The notes beneath the pieces are model-generated. The model searched no databases, was not told the origin of the DNA, and saw only the letters and a program-made list of their open reading frames with translations. Positions 45,202-54,693 of a stretch of 64,000 bases of DNA are shown piece after piece (positions within the stretch are counted from its first letter, which is position 1; each line of letters starts with the position of its first letter). Both the position numbers and the translations under genes were made by a program. This stretch comes from Natrialba aegyptia DSM 13077 (GTDB lineage Archaea > Halobacteriota > Halobacteria > Halobacteriales > Natrialbaceae), in the NCBI RefSeq assembly GCF_000337535.1, contig NZ_AOIP01000031.1, positions 382,704 to 446,703 on the forward strand, read 5' to 3'.

Positions 45202-46752
45202 CTACTCGCGACTACCGGGGGCGAGATCGACCTCGTCGAATCCTGCGAGTTCACCCGACTCGGCGCGCTGAACCGCTGTCAATGCGTCGACGTAGCCGGC
45301 ACCGACGGATTCGGCGGTGTAGGTGTCGTGAACGGTTTCGACCGCCGTCGCTTCGAGCGTCGTAAGCACGTCGATGGGATCGGGCGCTTCCCCGTGAGCC
45401 TCGAGAGACGCGTCGACGACGAGCGTCGCACAGCCGGCAGTGACCGGACAGGACATGCTGGTCCCGGACATCGGCCCGTAGTAGCGTTTATCGTCGGGAT
45501 CGGCGACGTTTAACGGATCCGCGGGGTTGAGCGTGCCCATCACGTCGCCACCCTTGGCGGCGACGCCGGTGCGGTAGATTCCGAGCGGTCCTTCGATCTC
45601 GTTTTCGGGGGTGCCATCGTGCAGCGCAGCGAGATTTTCGTAGGCCGCGTGCCGGTCGTAGTTGTCCTGCTCCCAGGAAGCGTCTTGCGGGCGGCCACGT
45701 GAGGAAAAGTCCGTCACCGTCTGGTCGGCGTGCGTTGCTCCGACGCCGAGGACGTGCGGGGCCGTGGCGTACTGGTTCAACGTCCCTCGTTCCGGGCCGC
45801 TGTTACCGGCTGAGAACACCGGGAGAATGCCGGCCTCGTGGGCGGCCCAGGTAGCGACGTTCGTCGGATCGTCGGGAACGAACGGACGGTCGTCGTCGGC
45901 CGGGCCGTACGAGTTCGAGACGACCTGTACGTCGTGTTCCCCCTCGCGCTGACGACGGAGCATGTCGTCGTAGGCGGCGACGATGTAGACGATCAACAGC
46001 CCGCCGACGCCACAGGAGTAGACGGTGAGGTCGGCGTCCGGAGCCATGCCGGTGAACTCGCCGTCGCTGGCCGATCCGTCGACGGCGATACTGCCGGCGC
46101 AGTGGGTGCCGTGACCGCTGGCTCGCTGTCGAGGAAGCCGACGTCCTACCACCACAGCGGGTCGTCGGTCACGGCGGGGATACCGACGTACTGCAGGTTC
46201 GCTCGCAGGGTGTCCTCGAGATCTGGATGCGCACCGTCGATGCCCGAGTCGATGACGACGGTGTGAGCGTTCGACCCGGTGTACGCCGTATCGAGCCCGG
46301 TTCCGGCCTGGACCGTTCCGGCCCGCGTATCCGCCCGTGCATCGTCGTTGTGGTACTCGAGTTCGTAGTTCGCGGAAACGTAGCGCACCTCGGACCAACC
46401 GGCGACCGTCTCGATTAGCGGTCCGGTGAGTTCGGCGTACGCCATCGGAAGCACGTCGAACTGGCCGACGAGGGCGTCGAGTGAAAGCAACCGGTCTGCG
46501 TCGGCGTTGGTTTCGAAGACGACGATCGTCTCCTGTTCGAGGCTACTCTCGAGGTCGAGAGTATCATCGACGAGCGTATCTCCGACGCTAACGAGTCCTC
46601 GACGATATTTCCGAGAAACGCGCTTGCGCTCCCGGTGAGTCCGATTTCGCCGACAAAACCGTTGCTCCTACGCCGGTGAGGAATCGCCGTCTCGTTGCGA
46701 CACTGTCCGTCGATTCGTCCGCGGTCGAGCCTGTCGAGTCTTCTCGTTCCAT
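45202..46752 (-). pseudogene. frameshifted Tat-exported subtilase (S8 family)
   Basis: A broken halolysin-like serine protease. The N-terminus from ATG 46752 shows a Tat leader (TRRRFLTGVGATVL) and then a stop near 46590. A second frame continues as LVSVGDTLVDDTLDLESS and includes the Asp of VVIDSGIDGAHPDLE, then reaches TAG at 46146-46148. A third frame starts about 46130 and carries SGHGTHCAG (His), FSAGNSGP (Asn) and GTSMSCPVTAG (Ser), ending at 45202. So all catalytic parts are present but separated by at least two frame changes and one stop codon, unless they are sequencing errors. Confidence 0.85.
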
Positions 46753-47109
46753 AAGATACTTCCACTGGAAACAATGACAAATGATATCATGTCTTTTCGG
46801 CTAGCTGTTTGGGTTTCATCACGATCACGAGAGCCGACGCGTGCCGGATGGAAAACAGCCAGCAGCGACGACTCTGGCGGCCGATCCTCGACCCGTTTCG
46901 TGTATACAACTGTTCGTCTCACACAAACTGCGGTCACACAGTGCTAAAGACGGTCCCAAGAGTGGGAGCGTACGCGTAAGTAACCACAGGATGCAGGTCC
47001 TGGTTGATCAGTCGAGTGTGACGTATCTTCCGGCGTTCGTCCCGATTAGCTGGCCGTTATCCAGCGAGCAACGATCCTAGTGCAGTCTATAGCTATCAGG
47101 ACAAATCTC
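46753..47109. other. 357-bp stretch upstream of the broken subtilase
   Basis: Contains the perfect palindrome ATGATATCAT at 46781-46790 with near-symmetric flanks, in the promoter side of the subtilase pseudogene, and otherwise nothing I can assign. Confidence 0.4.
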
Positions 47110-47124
47110 ATGGCAGTAATCAGG

Positions 47125-47319
47125 ATGTCCGAGACAGCACTCGAGTATCAGAAAGATGTGCTCGAAACGATCATCGACGAGGCGGTGTACGTGGGAACGG
47201 CCTCCGAAGAAGAGGCCGAACAGCTCCACGATCGGCTGGACGAACTCGAATCGATGCAGTCGATCAACCAACTGTGGTACGATCTCTCTCAAGAGTACGA
47301 CGTAATCGAGCAAACCTGA
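47125..47319 (+). CDS. small helical haloarchaeal protein
   Basis: A 64-aa acidic, almost wholly helical protein (MSETALEYQKDVLETIIDEAVYVGTASEEEAEQLHDRLDELESMQSI). It looks like a coiled-coil adaptor but has no known motif. ATG codons at 47110 and 47125 are both possible; the second gives the natural start. It precedes the leader of rpl15e, on the same strand. Confidence 0.65.
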   Translation: MSETALEYQKDVLETIIDEAVYVGTASEEEAEQLHDRLDELESMQSINQLWYDLSQEYDVIEQT

Positions 47320-47359
47320 CGAGGCAACGGGCCTGTTATACTCGAAACGCTTCGAAGCC

Positions 47360-47510
47360 CTTATACTCGGGAGTTGGATAGAGTATCGTAACTCGCTGGG
47401 CCGCGGGCACCAGCGGGCACCTGTCCGGCACGACGCCGCCACAGGACGGAATGTGATCCGCGAGGCAGCGCCCTCGCCGGGTTGAACCATCACCGCCCGC
47501 GGTGAATACA
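47360..47510 (+). promoter_or_regulatory. promoter and structured leader of rpl15e
   Basis: TATA-like CTTATACT (47360-47367) predicts a start near 47389 and hence a leader of about 120 nt, long for haloarchaea. CCGCGGGC (47401-47408) is complementary to GCCCGCGG (47495-47502), 8 bp before the ATG, while CACCG-CCCG-CGGTG (47491-47504) can form a competing local hairpin from the same bases. A further hairpin CCTGT...ACAGG with inner GGC/GCC lies between (about 47420-47445). The alternatives could act as a translational switch. Confidence 0.5.
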
Positions 47511-48101
47511 ATGGCAAAGAGCTTCTATTCCCACATCAAGGACGCGTGGAAGGACCCCGACGACGGTAAACTCGGAGAACTGCAGTGGCAGCGAAAGCAA
47601 GAGTGGCGCGACCAGGGCGCAATCGAGCGCATCGAGCGACCGACGCGACTCGACAAGGCTCGTGAACTCGGCTACAAGGCAAAGCAGGGCATCATCATGA
47701 CCCGCGTGTCGGTTCGCAAAGGGACCGCCCGCAAGCAGCGCTTTACGGCCGGTCGTCGCTCCAAGCGCCAGGGTGTCAACCGCATCGGACGGCGCAAGAA
47801 CATCCAGCGCATCGGCGAAGAGCGCGTCTCCCGAAAGTATCCCAACATGCGCGTGCTCAACAGCTACTGGGTCGGTGAAGACGGGAGCCAGAAGTGGTTC
47901 GAAGTGATCCTCGTCGATCCGAACCACCCCGCGATCGAGAACGACGACGATCTCAACTGGATCTGTGACGACGCTCACACGAACCGTGCTTTCCGCGGCC
48001 TCACCAACGCGGGCAAGGACAACCGCGGTCTCAACAACCGCGGCAAGGGTGCCGAGAAGGTCCGTCCGTCGAACACCGGCGGGCAGGGCCGCGCAAAGTA
48101 A
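47511..48101 (+). CDS. rpl15e: ribosomal protein L15e
   Basis: A 196-aa 50S ribosomal protein. The sequence AKSFYSHIKDAWKDPDDGKLGELQWQRKQEWRDQGAIERIERPTRLDKARELGYKAKQG and the C-terminal HTNRAFRGLTNAGKDNRGLNNRGKGAEKVRPSNTGGQGRAK are typical of L15e, which binds 23S rRNA. The ATG at 47511 is preferred over an upstream in-frame ATG at 47502 by conservation of the N-terminus. It has an unusually long leader with complementary segments. Confidence 0.96.
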   Translation: MAKSFYSHIKDAWKDPDDGKLGELQWQRKQEWRDQGAIERIERPTRLDKARELGYKAKQGIIMTRVSVRKGTARKQRFTAGRRSKRQGVNRIGRRKNIQRIGEERVSRKYPNMRVLNSYWVGEDGSQKWFEVILVDPNHPAIENDDDLNWICDDAHTNRAFRGLTNAGKDNRGLNNRGKGAEKVRPSNTGGQGRAK

Positions 48102-48281
48102 CCGGCACGCACAGACCGCCGCATTCGGCGGCTTCGATTCAGTGCCTGTTGTACCGGTTCTCGATCAGCTCACGCTCTCTCGATCTATTCGGCTACCGGA
48201 CACAGCCAGACGGAAAGATCGACGCGACGGCCCCAGTATGACGGGCTGAAACTTAACTCGATGCTCGTCGTAGCGGGAAGC

Positions 48282-48716
48282 ATGCCACGCCACGTCCTCG
48301 TTCCGGTCGACGACTCGGACCGTTCGACTGACGCGCTCGAGTTCACCTGTCGGGAGTATCCGGATGCGACGATCACGGCGTTACACGTCATCGATCCCGG
48401 CGACTTCTACGCGGCGACGGGAATCGAGGGCGGCGCGGTGGCCAATTACGAGGAGATTCAGACCCAGCACGAACAGCGAGCCGATGCGCTCCTCGAGCAG
48501 ACGCGCGAGGAGGCGGCCGAGTTCGGCTGCGAGATCGAGACGGACCGCGTTGTCGGCGGCATCTCGCGATCGATCGTCACCTACGCGGACGAACACGATG
48601 TCGATCACATCACGATCGGGAGCCACGGCCGCACGGGTGCGAGTCGAATCCTGCTGGGAAGCGTCGCGGAGAACGTCGCCCGGCGGTCTTCGGTTCCGGT
48701 GACGATCGTTCGATAG
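48282..48716 (+). CDS. universal stress protein (UspA-like)
   Basis: A 144-aa single Usp domain with the ATP-binding pattern: HVLVPVDDSDRS at the start and the G2xG9xGS-type loop IGSHGRTGASRILLGSVAENVARRSSVPVTIVR at the end. The start at 48282 (MPRHVLVPVDD) is supported by a TTAAC-type box about 30 nt upstream. It probably binds ATP and acts in stress survival. It stands alone. Confidence 0.9.
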   Translation: MPRHVLVPVDDSDRSTDALEFTCREYPDATITALHVIDPGDFYAATGIEGGAVANYEEIQTQHEQRADALLEQTREEAAEFGCEIETDRVVGGISRSIVTYADEHDVDHITIGSHGRTGASRILLGSVAENVARRSSVPVTIVR

Positions 48717-48852
48717 CGATCCGGATCACCGATGCACCATGCTGGCTGCACTATCGCCGCTGGTAGCGGCTTCGTCGGGAATACAGGATCGGTGACACGG
48801 ACGAACGGAGAGACAGATCAACGACAGCACCGCGATCGGAGTCCCGGAGCAC

Positions 48853-49563
48853 CTAGACCGAGGTTAGCGAGCCAACCGGTGCATCCGTCCGACTGCGAGC
48901 GCGGCGAATTCCATCCTCGCCGGCGGCAATGAGCGCGAAAACGCCGGCGACCTCCGCTTCGGATGTCTCGACGATATCGAGCAGGAGTTCCTGCGTCTCA
49001 CCCGAGCGGATGAGGTCGTCGACGACCAGCACCGACTCGCCGGCGTCGATAGCCGCGGCGGGCAGGTAGTAGGTGAGTTCGATGCCCGACTGCAGGCGCT
49101 GGCGCGCCTCGATGAACTCCTCGACTGCGGTCTCTTTGCTCTTTTTCGCGTAGGCACACCGCGTGCCGTAGTAACTCGCGAGCGACGCCGCGAGCGTGAT
49201 TCCGTCCGTCGCAGCGGTCAGGACGACATCCGGCCGATCGAACTCGAAGGCGTTCGCGACGACGGGCGCGACGAGGTCCAGAAACGACTGATCGAAGACG
49301 GTGCCGGAGTTGTCGACGTATCCCTCGTCATCGACGCGGATGCGCGCATCGAGTTCGGCGGCGAGGGCCTCGCGGCCGATATCTTCGACGACTTCGCGAG
49401 CGCGTTCGGTGCCGGGGAGGACGTGGCCGTTGACGTAGCGATTGAGGTCGCCGGCCGGAAGCCCGGTCGTCTCGGCGAGTTCGTCGTAGGTCCGCGTTTC
49501 CTTCAGCATCCGCAGTACGTCGACGGCCCGCAACTGGAGGGCAGCCTTTTCTGCTCTGTTCAT
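48853..49563 (-). CDS. HTH-phosphoribosyltransferase fusion regulator
   Basis: A 236-aa protein. The N-terminal HTH (about 1-58: VDVLRMLKETRTYDELAETTGLPAGDLNRYVNGHVLP) is fused to a type I phosphoribosyltransferase domain with the PRPP loop SVLVVDDLIRSGETQELLLD. The architecture is like PurR/PyrE-type regulators and the sugar regulator GfcR of Haloferax, in which the domain senses a phosphorylated ligand instead of catalysing. Either a nucleotide-salvage enzyme or a regulator is possible; a regulator is favoured by the HTH. ATG 49563; a GTG at 49575 is an alternative. Confidence 0.8.
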   Translation of the reverse strand: MNRAEKAALQLRAVDVLRMLKETRTYDELAETTGLPAGDLNRYVNGHVLPGTERAREVVEDIGREALAAELDARIRVDDEGYVDNSGTVFDQSFLDLVAPVVANAFEFDRPDVVLTAATDGITLAASLASYYGTRCAYAKKSKETAVEEFIEARQRLQSGIELTYYLPAAAIDAGESVLVVDDLIRSGETQELLLDIVETSEAEVAGVFALIAAGEDGIRRARSRTDAPVGSLTSV

Positions 49564-49964
49564 ACTGGTATGCACGATTCCGTAAGTATGACTATTTCGA
49601 TAGCAGGCTTGATTCTGATAACCACAAACGTGAATGAGGGGTCACCAGTGACTAAATGGCTACAAGACTCGCTCAGTCGACGGCGATACAACTTCTTGAA
49701 GATGTCCGTGCTGGCCGAGTGGGATTGGCGATACCGGTAGGTGTCATAGTGGTCGCTGAATTGTACCTGCTAGAGTTGCTCAAGGGGGCCTGTGTTAAGA
49801 CGCTATATTTATGTCCCGGTGATAAAACACTATGGAGGCCCAATAATTGTAGAGATTTTAGAGTAAAATAGACTATTGTCAGTAGATAACGCTTAAAAAA
49901 TATTTTCTTAAGTATTATATTTACATATATTGGGTACCAGAACTATTATTATTGTTGAAACCAC
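49564..49964. other. AT-rich boundary stretch with doubtful 71-codon frame
   Basis: A weakly coding-like frame at 49656-49871 (MATRLAQSTAIQLLEDVRAG, then a hydrophobic VVAELYLLELLKG) may be a truncated gene. From about 49800 the base composition drops to strongly AT-rich, with TTATATTTACATATATT at about 49913-49930 as the probable promoter of the next gene. Confidence 0.35.
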
Positions 49965-51005
49965 ATGTTAGCATGGATGAGAAAGAATACGAGTAGACGA
50001 GCGATACTTCGGACAACTGGTGTAACACTTACTGCCCTCTCAGCCACGGGACAGGTAGTCGCGAGTGATGATGAGAACCCGCGGAAACAATTTGTGCGAA
50101 AAATGGACGAAGCAAGACGAATCGGGAAAGAGGAAGGATTAGATGCGCGGGACAAATATCTCGATAGCTTCGGATTTCCACATACTGAAGGCAAGGTAGA
50201 ACTACCAAATGACGGCGAGATAGAGGGGATACAGAGTGAAACAACCCGAAGTGACTCGGAAGGAATAGCACAGAATATCGAGGCAAGCAATCAAGAAAAA
50301 CAACCAGGTTACTGTGTTGATCCGCGTGACTGTGGCGAGGACGCCAATATCGACGTTGAATTCCAGTTGACGTATAATCCAATGGGGGAAGTATTTGATT
50401 TTACGTTTTATATGAAATATAGATATGGATGGGAGAGTTCAACTACTAACCACCCAGATGACCCAGATGATTATCCTTTATTGTGGGTGTCCTCGCCCGG
50501 ATTCGATCAGTACATTGGACCCAGACGGCCGACAGATGTCCTCTCGTTAGCCTGGAACGATCCAGACCGACTGGAACCGTACATGCCACCATGGAAAGGA
50601 TGCGAATCGATCCCATGTGCGATCGTCGAAGAGGAACCGTACACCAAGTTCGTTAGTGGTAGTTACTCAGGCGAAGGTGTAGGTATCGAGATCGATGGGT
50701 ACCACATGGCCTACGATAATGGTCCAACTGGTAGTGAGGAAACAGATTGGACACCACCAGCGACGACTGGGATTATGCTTGAAAAAGGACCCGAGTTCGT
50801 TGACCATACCCGACTTTCCGCCATATTCACATACGCATGGAAAGGGACACACACAAGTCCAGATATCTCTATCGGATTCCCGCCATCGTTCAACATCTCA
50901 GATGATTCGGAGCGCTTCGAATCGTATAACCGCTTCCAGCATACTCGAGGTGAAGATGACACCGAACGGGATACGTTCGAGGTTCGTGTCGACGAAGTAC
51001 TCTAA
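49965..51005 (+). CDS. Tat-exported orphan protein in AT-rich island
   Basis: A 346-aa exported protein with an SRRAILRTTGVTLTALSATG Tat leader. The mature part has an initial helix (RKQFVRKMDEARRIGKEEGLDARDKYLDSFGFPHTEGKVE), a Cys-containing segment YCVDPRDCGEDA, and a beta-rich region with many Trp and Tyr (YMKYRYGWESS, WNDPDRLEPYMPPWKGCESIPC). It looks like a secreted single-domain protein of unknown role. Codon use (AGA, ATA, TTA, ACT) differs clearly from the flanking genes, a sign of horizontal transfer. Promoter as described for the boundary stretch. Confidence 0.75.
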   Translation: MLAWMRKNTSRRAILRTTGVTLTALSATGQVVASDDENPRKQFVRKMDEARRIGKEEGLDARDKYLDSFGFPHTEGKVELPNDGEIEGIQSETTRSDSEGIAQNIEASNQEKQPGYCVDPRDCGEDANIDVEFQLTYNPMGEVFDFTFYMKYRYGWESSTTNHPDDPDDYPLLWVSSPGFDQYIGPRRPTDVLSLAWNDPDRLEPYMPPWKGCESIPCAIVEEEPYTKFVSGSYSGEGVGIEIDGYHMAYDNGPTGSEETDWTPPATTGIMLEKGPEFVDHTRLSAIFTYAWKGTHTSPDISIGFPPSFNISDDSERFESYNRFQHTRGEDDTERDTFEVRVDEVL

Positions 51006-51127
51006 TTGATCACCGCCACCAGAAGACATATATTTAACAGCCATTTCACCACGCTTATCTATTGTTGCAAAACAACACTAGCAATGAAACGTTCTGTATG
51101 CTGTGTAAGACAATCAACTGACCAGCC

Positions 51128-51565
51128 ATGACTGACGATCAAACCTTCTGCCGACGGAAATTTCTCGGGACAGCAATGGCGGCTACGGTTACTGTGACCG
51201 CTGGTTGTCTAGACTGGCTCAGCGACGAGGAGTATAAATACGAGAATAAAGCGCGAATCACGATCATCAACTCCCACTACGATACCGAGACGACCACGTT
51301 CGAATTCGCGGCTAAAGCGGAGAACGGGACTACAATATACGAAGATACGTGGGAAGTGACGAAGAGCCATTCGTTCACCTCAGATCCCATTCCGGATGAG
51401 GTACGCACAATCAACTACTGGACCGATAACGGAGCAGACGGGAACGTGTCGATTCCGGCCGAACCGGAGTGTCCGCCACATCCGAGTGTGTCACGCAAGA
51501 TCAATCTCTATTATGGAGATCGAAAAAAGATGACTTATCGAGAAGACGTCCCTAGCTGCGACTGA
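51128..51565 (+). CDS. Tat lipoprotein orphan in AT-rich island
   Basis: A 145-aa protein with a Tat leader and lipobox (RRKFLGTAMAATVTVTAGC, anchored at the Cys near residue 27) and a beta-rich mature domain (ARITIINSHYDTETTTFEFAAKAENGTTIYEDTWEV). It resembles haloarchaeal surface lipoproteins of unknown function. It follows the 49965 gene on the same strand in the same AT-rich island and shares the atypical base composition in its upstream region, including TATATATTTAA near 51027. Confidence 0.75.
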   Translation: MTDDQTFCRRKFLGTAMAATVTVTAGCLDWLSDEEYKYENKARITIINSHYDTETTTFEFAAKAENGTTIYEDTWEVTKSHSFTSDPIPDEVRTINYWTDNGADGNVSIPAEPECPPHPSVSRKINLYYGDRKKMTYREDVPSCD

Positions 51566-51682
51566 TCACTTGAAAACGGACTGCGGACACTGAGACGGAT
51601 CGGTGACTCTGTCTTTACGCCGTCAAACATCAACTGCAGATTCGGGCCAACAACCCACGGCTCAATCCGAATGATTGGGTTG

Positions 51683-53650
51683 CTACTCGTCTTGCAGGAA
51701 GTCCGGCTCCGTCCGCTTTTCGTCGCGTTCGGCGTCCAGGTGCTCGCGGAACGCGTCGATCTCGACGTTGTACTCCTGATCCTCGAAGCGGTCCCGAACC
51801 GAGATGGTCCCGTCTTCCTCCTCGTTGTCGCCGACGATGATCTGGTAGGGGACCCGGTCGTCGTGGGCCGCACGGATCTTCCGCTCGAGCGTCGAATCCC
51901 GGTCGTCGACCTCGACGCGGAACTCGTCGAACTCGTTTGCGACCCGGTGGGCGTAGCCGAGGTTGTCGTCCGAGATCGGCAGCACGCGAACCTGCTCGGG
52001 CGCGAGCCAGAGCGGGAACTTGCCCTCGTAGTGCTCGATGAGCACCATGAAGAACCGTTCGTAGCTGCCGTAGATACCGCGGTGGATCATCACCGGGCGA
52101 TGCTCCTCGTTGTCCTCGCCGACGTAGGAGAGATCGAACCGCTCTGGCATGTTGAAGTCCAACTGGACCGTCGGGCCGTCCCAGACGCGCCCGATCGCGT
52201 CCTCGAACCCGAAGTCGATCTTCGGCCCGTAGAACGCGCCGTCGCCCGCCTCGATCTCGTAGTCCATCTTCGACTCCTCGAGAACGGACTCGAGCGTCGA
52301 TTCGGCTCGCTCCCAGATCTCGTCGCTCCCGACGCTCTTCTCGGGCCGCGTCGCCAGCGATACCTCGTAGTCGAGATCGAACGTCTCGAGGACGGTAAAT
52401 ATCATCTCGATGATCCGCTCGACCTCCTCCTCGATCTGATCCGGTCGGACGAACAGGTGGCCGTCGTCGATCGTGAACGCCCAGACCCGCGAAAGCCCCG
52501 AGAGTTCACCGCGCTGTTCCTTGCGGTAGACCTTCCCGTTTTCGGCGTACCGGATCGGCAGGTCGCGGTAGCTCCAGGACTGGTCCTGGAAGATGGCGGC
52601 GTGGCCGGGACAGTTCATCGGCTTGAGGCCGAACTCGTCGTCGCCGACGTCGAAGACGAACATGTCGTCCTGGTAGTTCTCGTAGTGGCCCGAGCGGTGC
52701 CAGAGATCGGTCTTGAAGACGTGTGGCGTCTCGACGTAGTCGTAGCCGGCGTCCTGATTGAGGGTTTCGACGAAGTCCTCGAGTTCTTTCAGGATCGTCT
52801 TCCCCGGCGGGTGATACAGGGGGAGGCCGGGACCGGTCACGTCCTGGATCGAGAACAGGTTCATTTCGTTGCCGATCTTGCGGTGGTCCCGCTCTTCGGC
52901 TTCTTCCTTTCGCTCGAGGAACGCTTCGAGGTCGCTCTCGTCCTCGAAGGCCGTGCCGTAGATGCGCGTTTGCATCGTGTTTTCCTCGTCGCCGCGCCAG
53001 TAGGCACCCGCGATTTCGAGCAGTTTCACCGCACCGATCTCGCCCGTCGAGTCGACGTGCGGGCCGGCACAGAGGTCCTCCCACTCGCCCTGACTGTAGA
53101 ACGTCACGGTGTCTGCCTCCTCGGCCAACTCCTCGAGCAGTTCGAGTTTGTACGGTTCGTCGGCGAGTCGCTCTTCGGCGTCTTCGATCGAAACCTCCTC
53201 GCGTTCGATCTCGTAGTCGTCGTCGATGATGGCCTCCATCTCCGCCTCGAGTTCGGGGAGGTCGTCCTCGTCGATATCGAGGTTGTCGAAGTCGTAGTAA
53301 AAGCCCTCGTCCGTCGGTGGGCCGATGGCGAGGTCCACGTCGTCGTAGTGGCGTTCGACCGCCTGGGCGAGACAGTGGGCCGCGGAGTGGCGCATGACGC
53401 GGATGAACTCGTCGGACTGGTCCGTGATGATCTCGAGTTCAGCGCCGTCGTAGGCGGGTTCTTCCTTGGCGACGAGGTCGCCGTCGAGTTTGCCGGCGAC
53501 GGTGTCGCGGCCGAGGCCGGGGCCGATTTCGTAGGCGCAGTCTTCGACGGTTGCGTCGGCGTCGACTGCGAGTTCTGAGCCGTCGGGGAGGACGACTACG
53601 ATACCTTCTGCGTCGGAGTCTGCTTCTGATTCTGGTTCTGATTCTGACAT
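51683..53650 (-). CDS. thrS: threonyl-tRNA synthetase
   Basis: A 655-aa bacterial-type class II ThrRS. Order: acidic N-terminal extension, TGS domain (about 15-75), N2 editing domain with the HxxxH pair H88/H92 and the [10 protein letters not shown] motif, catalytic domain with PMNCPGH zinc Cys, IDDGHLF and [13 protein letters not shown], and the anticodon-binding domain to the C-terminus. It charges tRNA-Thr and clears Ser-tRNA. Its mRNA starts about 176 nt upstream with a conspicuous structure. The long plus-strand reading frame opposite it is a shadow of this gene. Confidence 0.97.
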   Translation of the reverse strand: MSESEPESEADSDAEGIVVVLPDGSELAVDADATVEDCAYEIGPGLGRDTVAGKLDGDLVAKEEPAYDGAELEIITDQSDEFIRVMRHSAAHCLAQAVERHYDDVDLAIGPPTDEGFYYDFDNLDIDEDDLPELEAEMEAIIDDDYEIEREEVSIEDAEERLADEPYKLELLEELAEEADTVTFYSQGEWEDLCAGPHVDSTGEIGAVKLLEIAGAYWRGDEENTMQTRIYGTAFEDESDLEAFLERKEEAEERDHRKIGNEMNLFSIQDVTGPGLPLYHPPGKTILKELEDFVETLNQDAGYDYVETPHVFKTDLWHRSGHYENYQDDMFVFDVGDDEFGLKPMNCPGHAAIFQDQSWSYRDLPIRYAENGKVYRKEQRGELSGLSRVWAFTIDDGHLFVRPDQIEEEVERIIEMIFTVLETFDLDYEVSLATRPEKSVGSDEIWERAESTLESVLEESKMDYEIEAGDGAFYGPKIDFGFEDAIGRVWDGPTVQLDFNMPERFDLSYVGEDNEEHRPVMIHRGIYGSYERFFMVLIEHYEGKFPLWLAPEQVRVLPISDDNLGYAHRVANEFDEFRVEVDDRDSTLERKIRAAHDDRVPYQIIVGDNEEEDGTISVRDRFEDQEYNVEIDAFREHLDAERDEKRTEPDFLQDE

Positions 53651-53857
53651 GGGTGTCGGTGTGGCTACTGTTGGTGCGAGCGCTGTGAAAACGCCGGTGG
53701 CGTGTCCGTCGCCGGGTGAACTATCGTCACCGTTTGCTGGCCGAACGACGCCGACACAGCGAACGGTAGGTGAGAGTTAGAAGCGGGCGCGAGCCCGGCG
53801 TGTAAAGCGGACACCTACCATCGTGGCTACGGATAGCCCGTACCTGAATAAAAGAAT
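53651..53857 (-). promoter_or_regulatory. promoter and structured 5' leader of thrS
   Basis: The minus-strand box CTTTTATT (53847-53854) places the start near 53826. In the next 60 nt GGTAGGTG pairs perfectly with CACCTACC (plus 53765-53772 with 53812-53819), enclosing a hairpin CGGGC-GCGA-GCCCG (53784-53797, plus reading) and a GTGT...ACAC hairpin: a branched RNA at the beginning of the leader. A 5-bp hairpin with a 7-nt loop (53715-53731) follows. Such leaders are unusual in haloarchaea. Confidence 0.5.
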
Positions 53858-53935
53858 TGTGATGGGGCGTGCACCGATACCAAACGAACTCGTGGTGTGG
53901 ATGCTCGCTTTCAGGTCAGCCCGGATAGCGGAAGA

Positions 53936-54505
53936 TCAGGCGTCGTCGGGCTGATCCGCGAGTAGCTCGCTCGCGGTCACGAGCGACTCCATTTCGACGT
54001 TTGCATCTTCGACGGTCTCCCGACCGCCTTCCTCGCGGTCGACCACGACCAGCGCGCGGTCGACCGTCGCCCCGGCGTCCCGAAGCGCCTCGATAGCGTC
54101 GACCAGGCTGGTCCCCGTCGTCACGATATCCTCGAGCACGACGACCTCCTCGCCCTCGTCGAGTTCACCCTCGATCAGGTTCGCCGTACCGTACTCCTTG
54201 CGCTGCTTGCGGGCGATGACGTAGGGGACGGAGGCGGCGACGCTCGTCGCGGCCGCGAGCGGGACGGCCCCGAGCGCGACGCCGGCGAGTTTGTCGTCCG
54301 GCGTGATCCGGTCGGCGAAGGCGTCGGCGACGGCCGAGAGACAGTCGGGGTCGGTCTCGAAGCGATACTTGTCGACGTAATATTCGCTGGTACCGCCGTG
54401 GGCGAGCTCGAACTCGCCGAACTGGACGGCATCGGCCGCGCGGAGTGCATTGATAAGGTCCTGCGTCCCCTGTGCATCCTGCGTGTCCTCCCGCTCGGTA
54501 GTCAT
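53936..54505 (-). CDS. pyrE: orotate phosphoribosyltransferase
   Basis: A 189-aa type I phosphoribosyltransferase of the archaeal PyrE group. The PRPP loop is [21 protein letters not shown]; the N-terminal part has [31 protein letters not shown], with SEYYVDKYR at the orotate site. It makes OMP from orotate and PRPP. The start at 54505 is 3 nt after the transcript start predicted from TTATT near 54531-54537 (leaderless). No other pyrimidine gene is adjacent. Confidence 0.93.
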   Translation of the reverse strand: MTTEREDTQDAQGTQDLINALRAADAVQFGEFELAHGGTSEYYVDKYRFETDPDCLSAVADAFADRITPDDKLAGVALGAVPLAAATSVAASVPYVIARKQRKEYGTANLIEGELDEGEEVVVLEDIVTTGTSLVDAIEALRDAGATVDRALVVVDREEGGRETVEDANVEMESLVTASELLADQPDDA

Positions 54506-54588
54506 TGCTCGTAGTGGCGAGACGAACCGAAATAAGCGGTGTGGAACGCGACGGCTCTGTCCCGACCTGGCCGATCCTGCTCTTCCGA

Positions 54589-54628
54589 CTAAATTCCGTT
54601 CTGTCCGGCTAAATCCCGTTCTACCCGC
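54589..54628. repeat. 20-bp tandem repeat, two units
   Basis: CTAAATTCCGTTCTGTCCGG is followed directly by CTAAATCCCGTTCTACCCGC (3 to 4 differences). It lies in the pyrE upstream region. Confidence 0.7.
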
Positions 54629-54693
54629 TATTTTTGCTCTTTGCATCTTCTCATCCCGTCTACCCGAGCCTCTCCTGTGCGCGCAAACACCGA

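Noticed and set aside
44955-45254. 99-codon minus-strand frame after the subtilase pseudogene
   Set aside because: Composition not protein-like and it overlaps the 3' end of the subtilase.
51671-53578. 635-codon plus-strand frame opposite thrS
   Set aside because: It mirrors thrS codon by codon (GC-rich third positions keep the antisense frame open); thrS has all catalytic motifs.
53715-53731. 7-nt loop hairpin in the thrS leader as a tRNA-Thr anticodon mimic
   Set aside because: The loop has no U before the triplet and does not show a Thr anticodon (GGU, UGU or CGU); only the general structure remains of interest.
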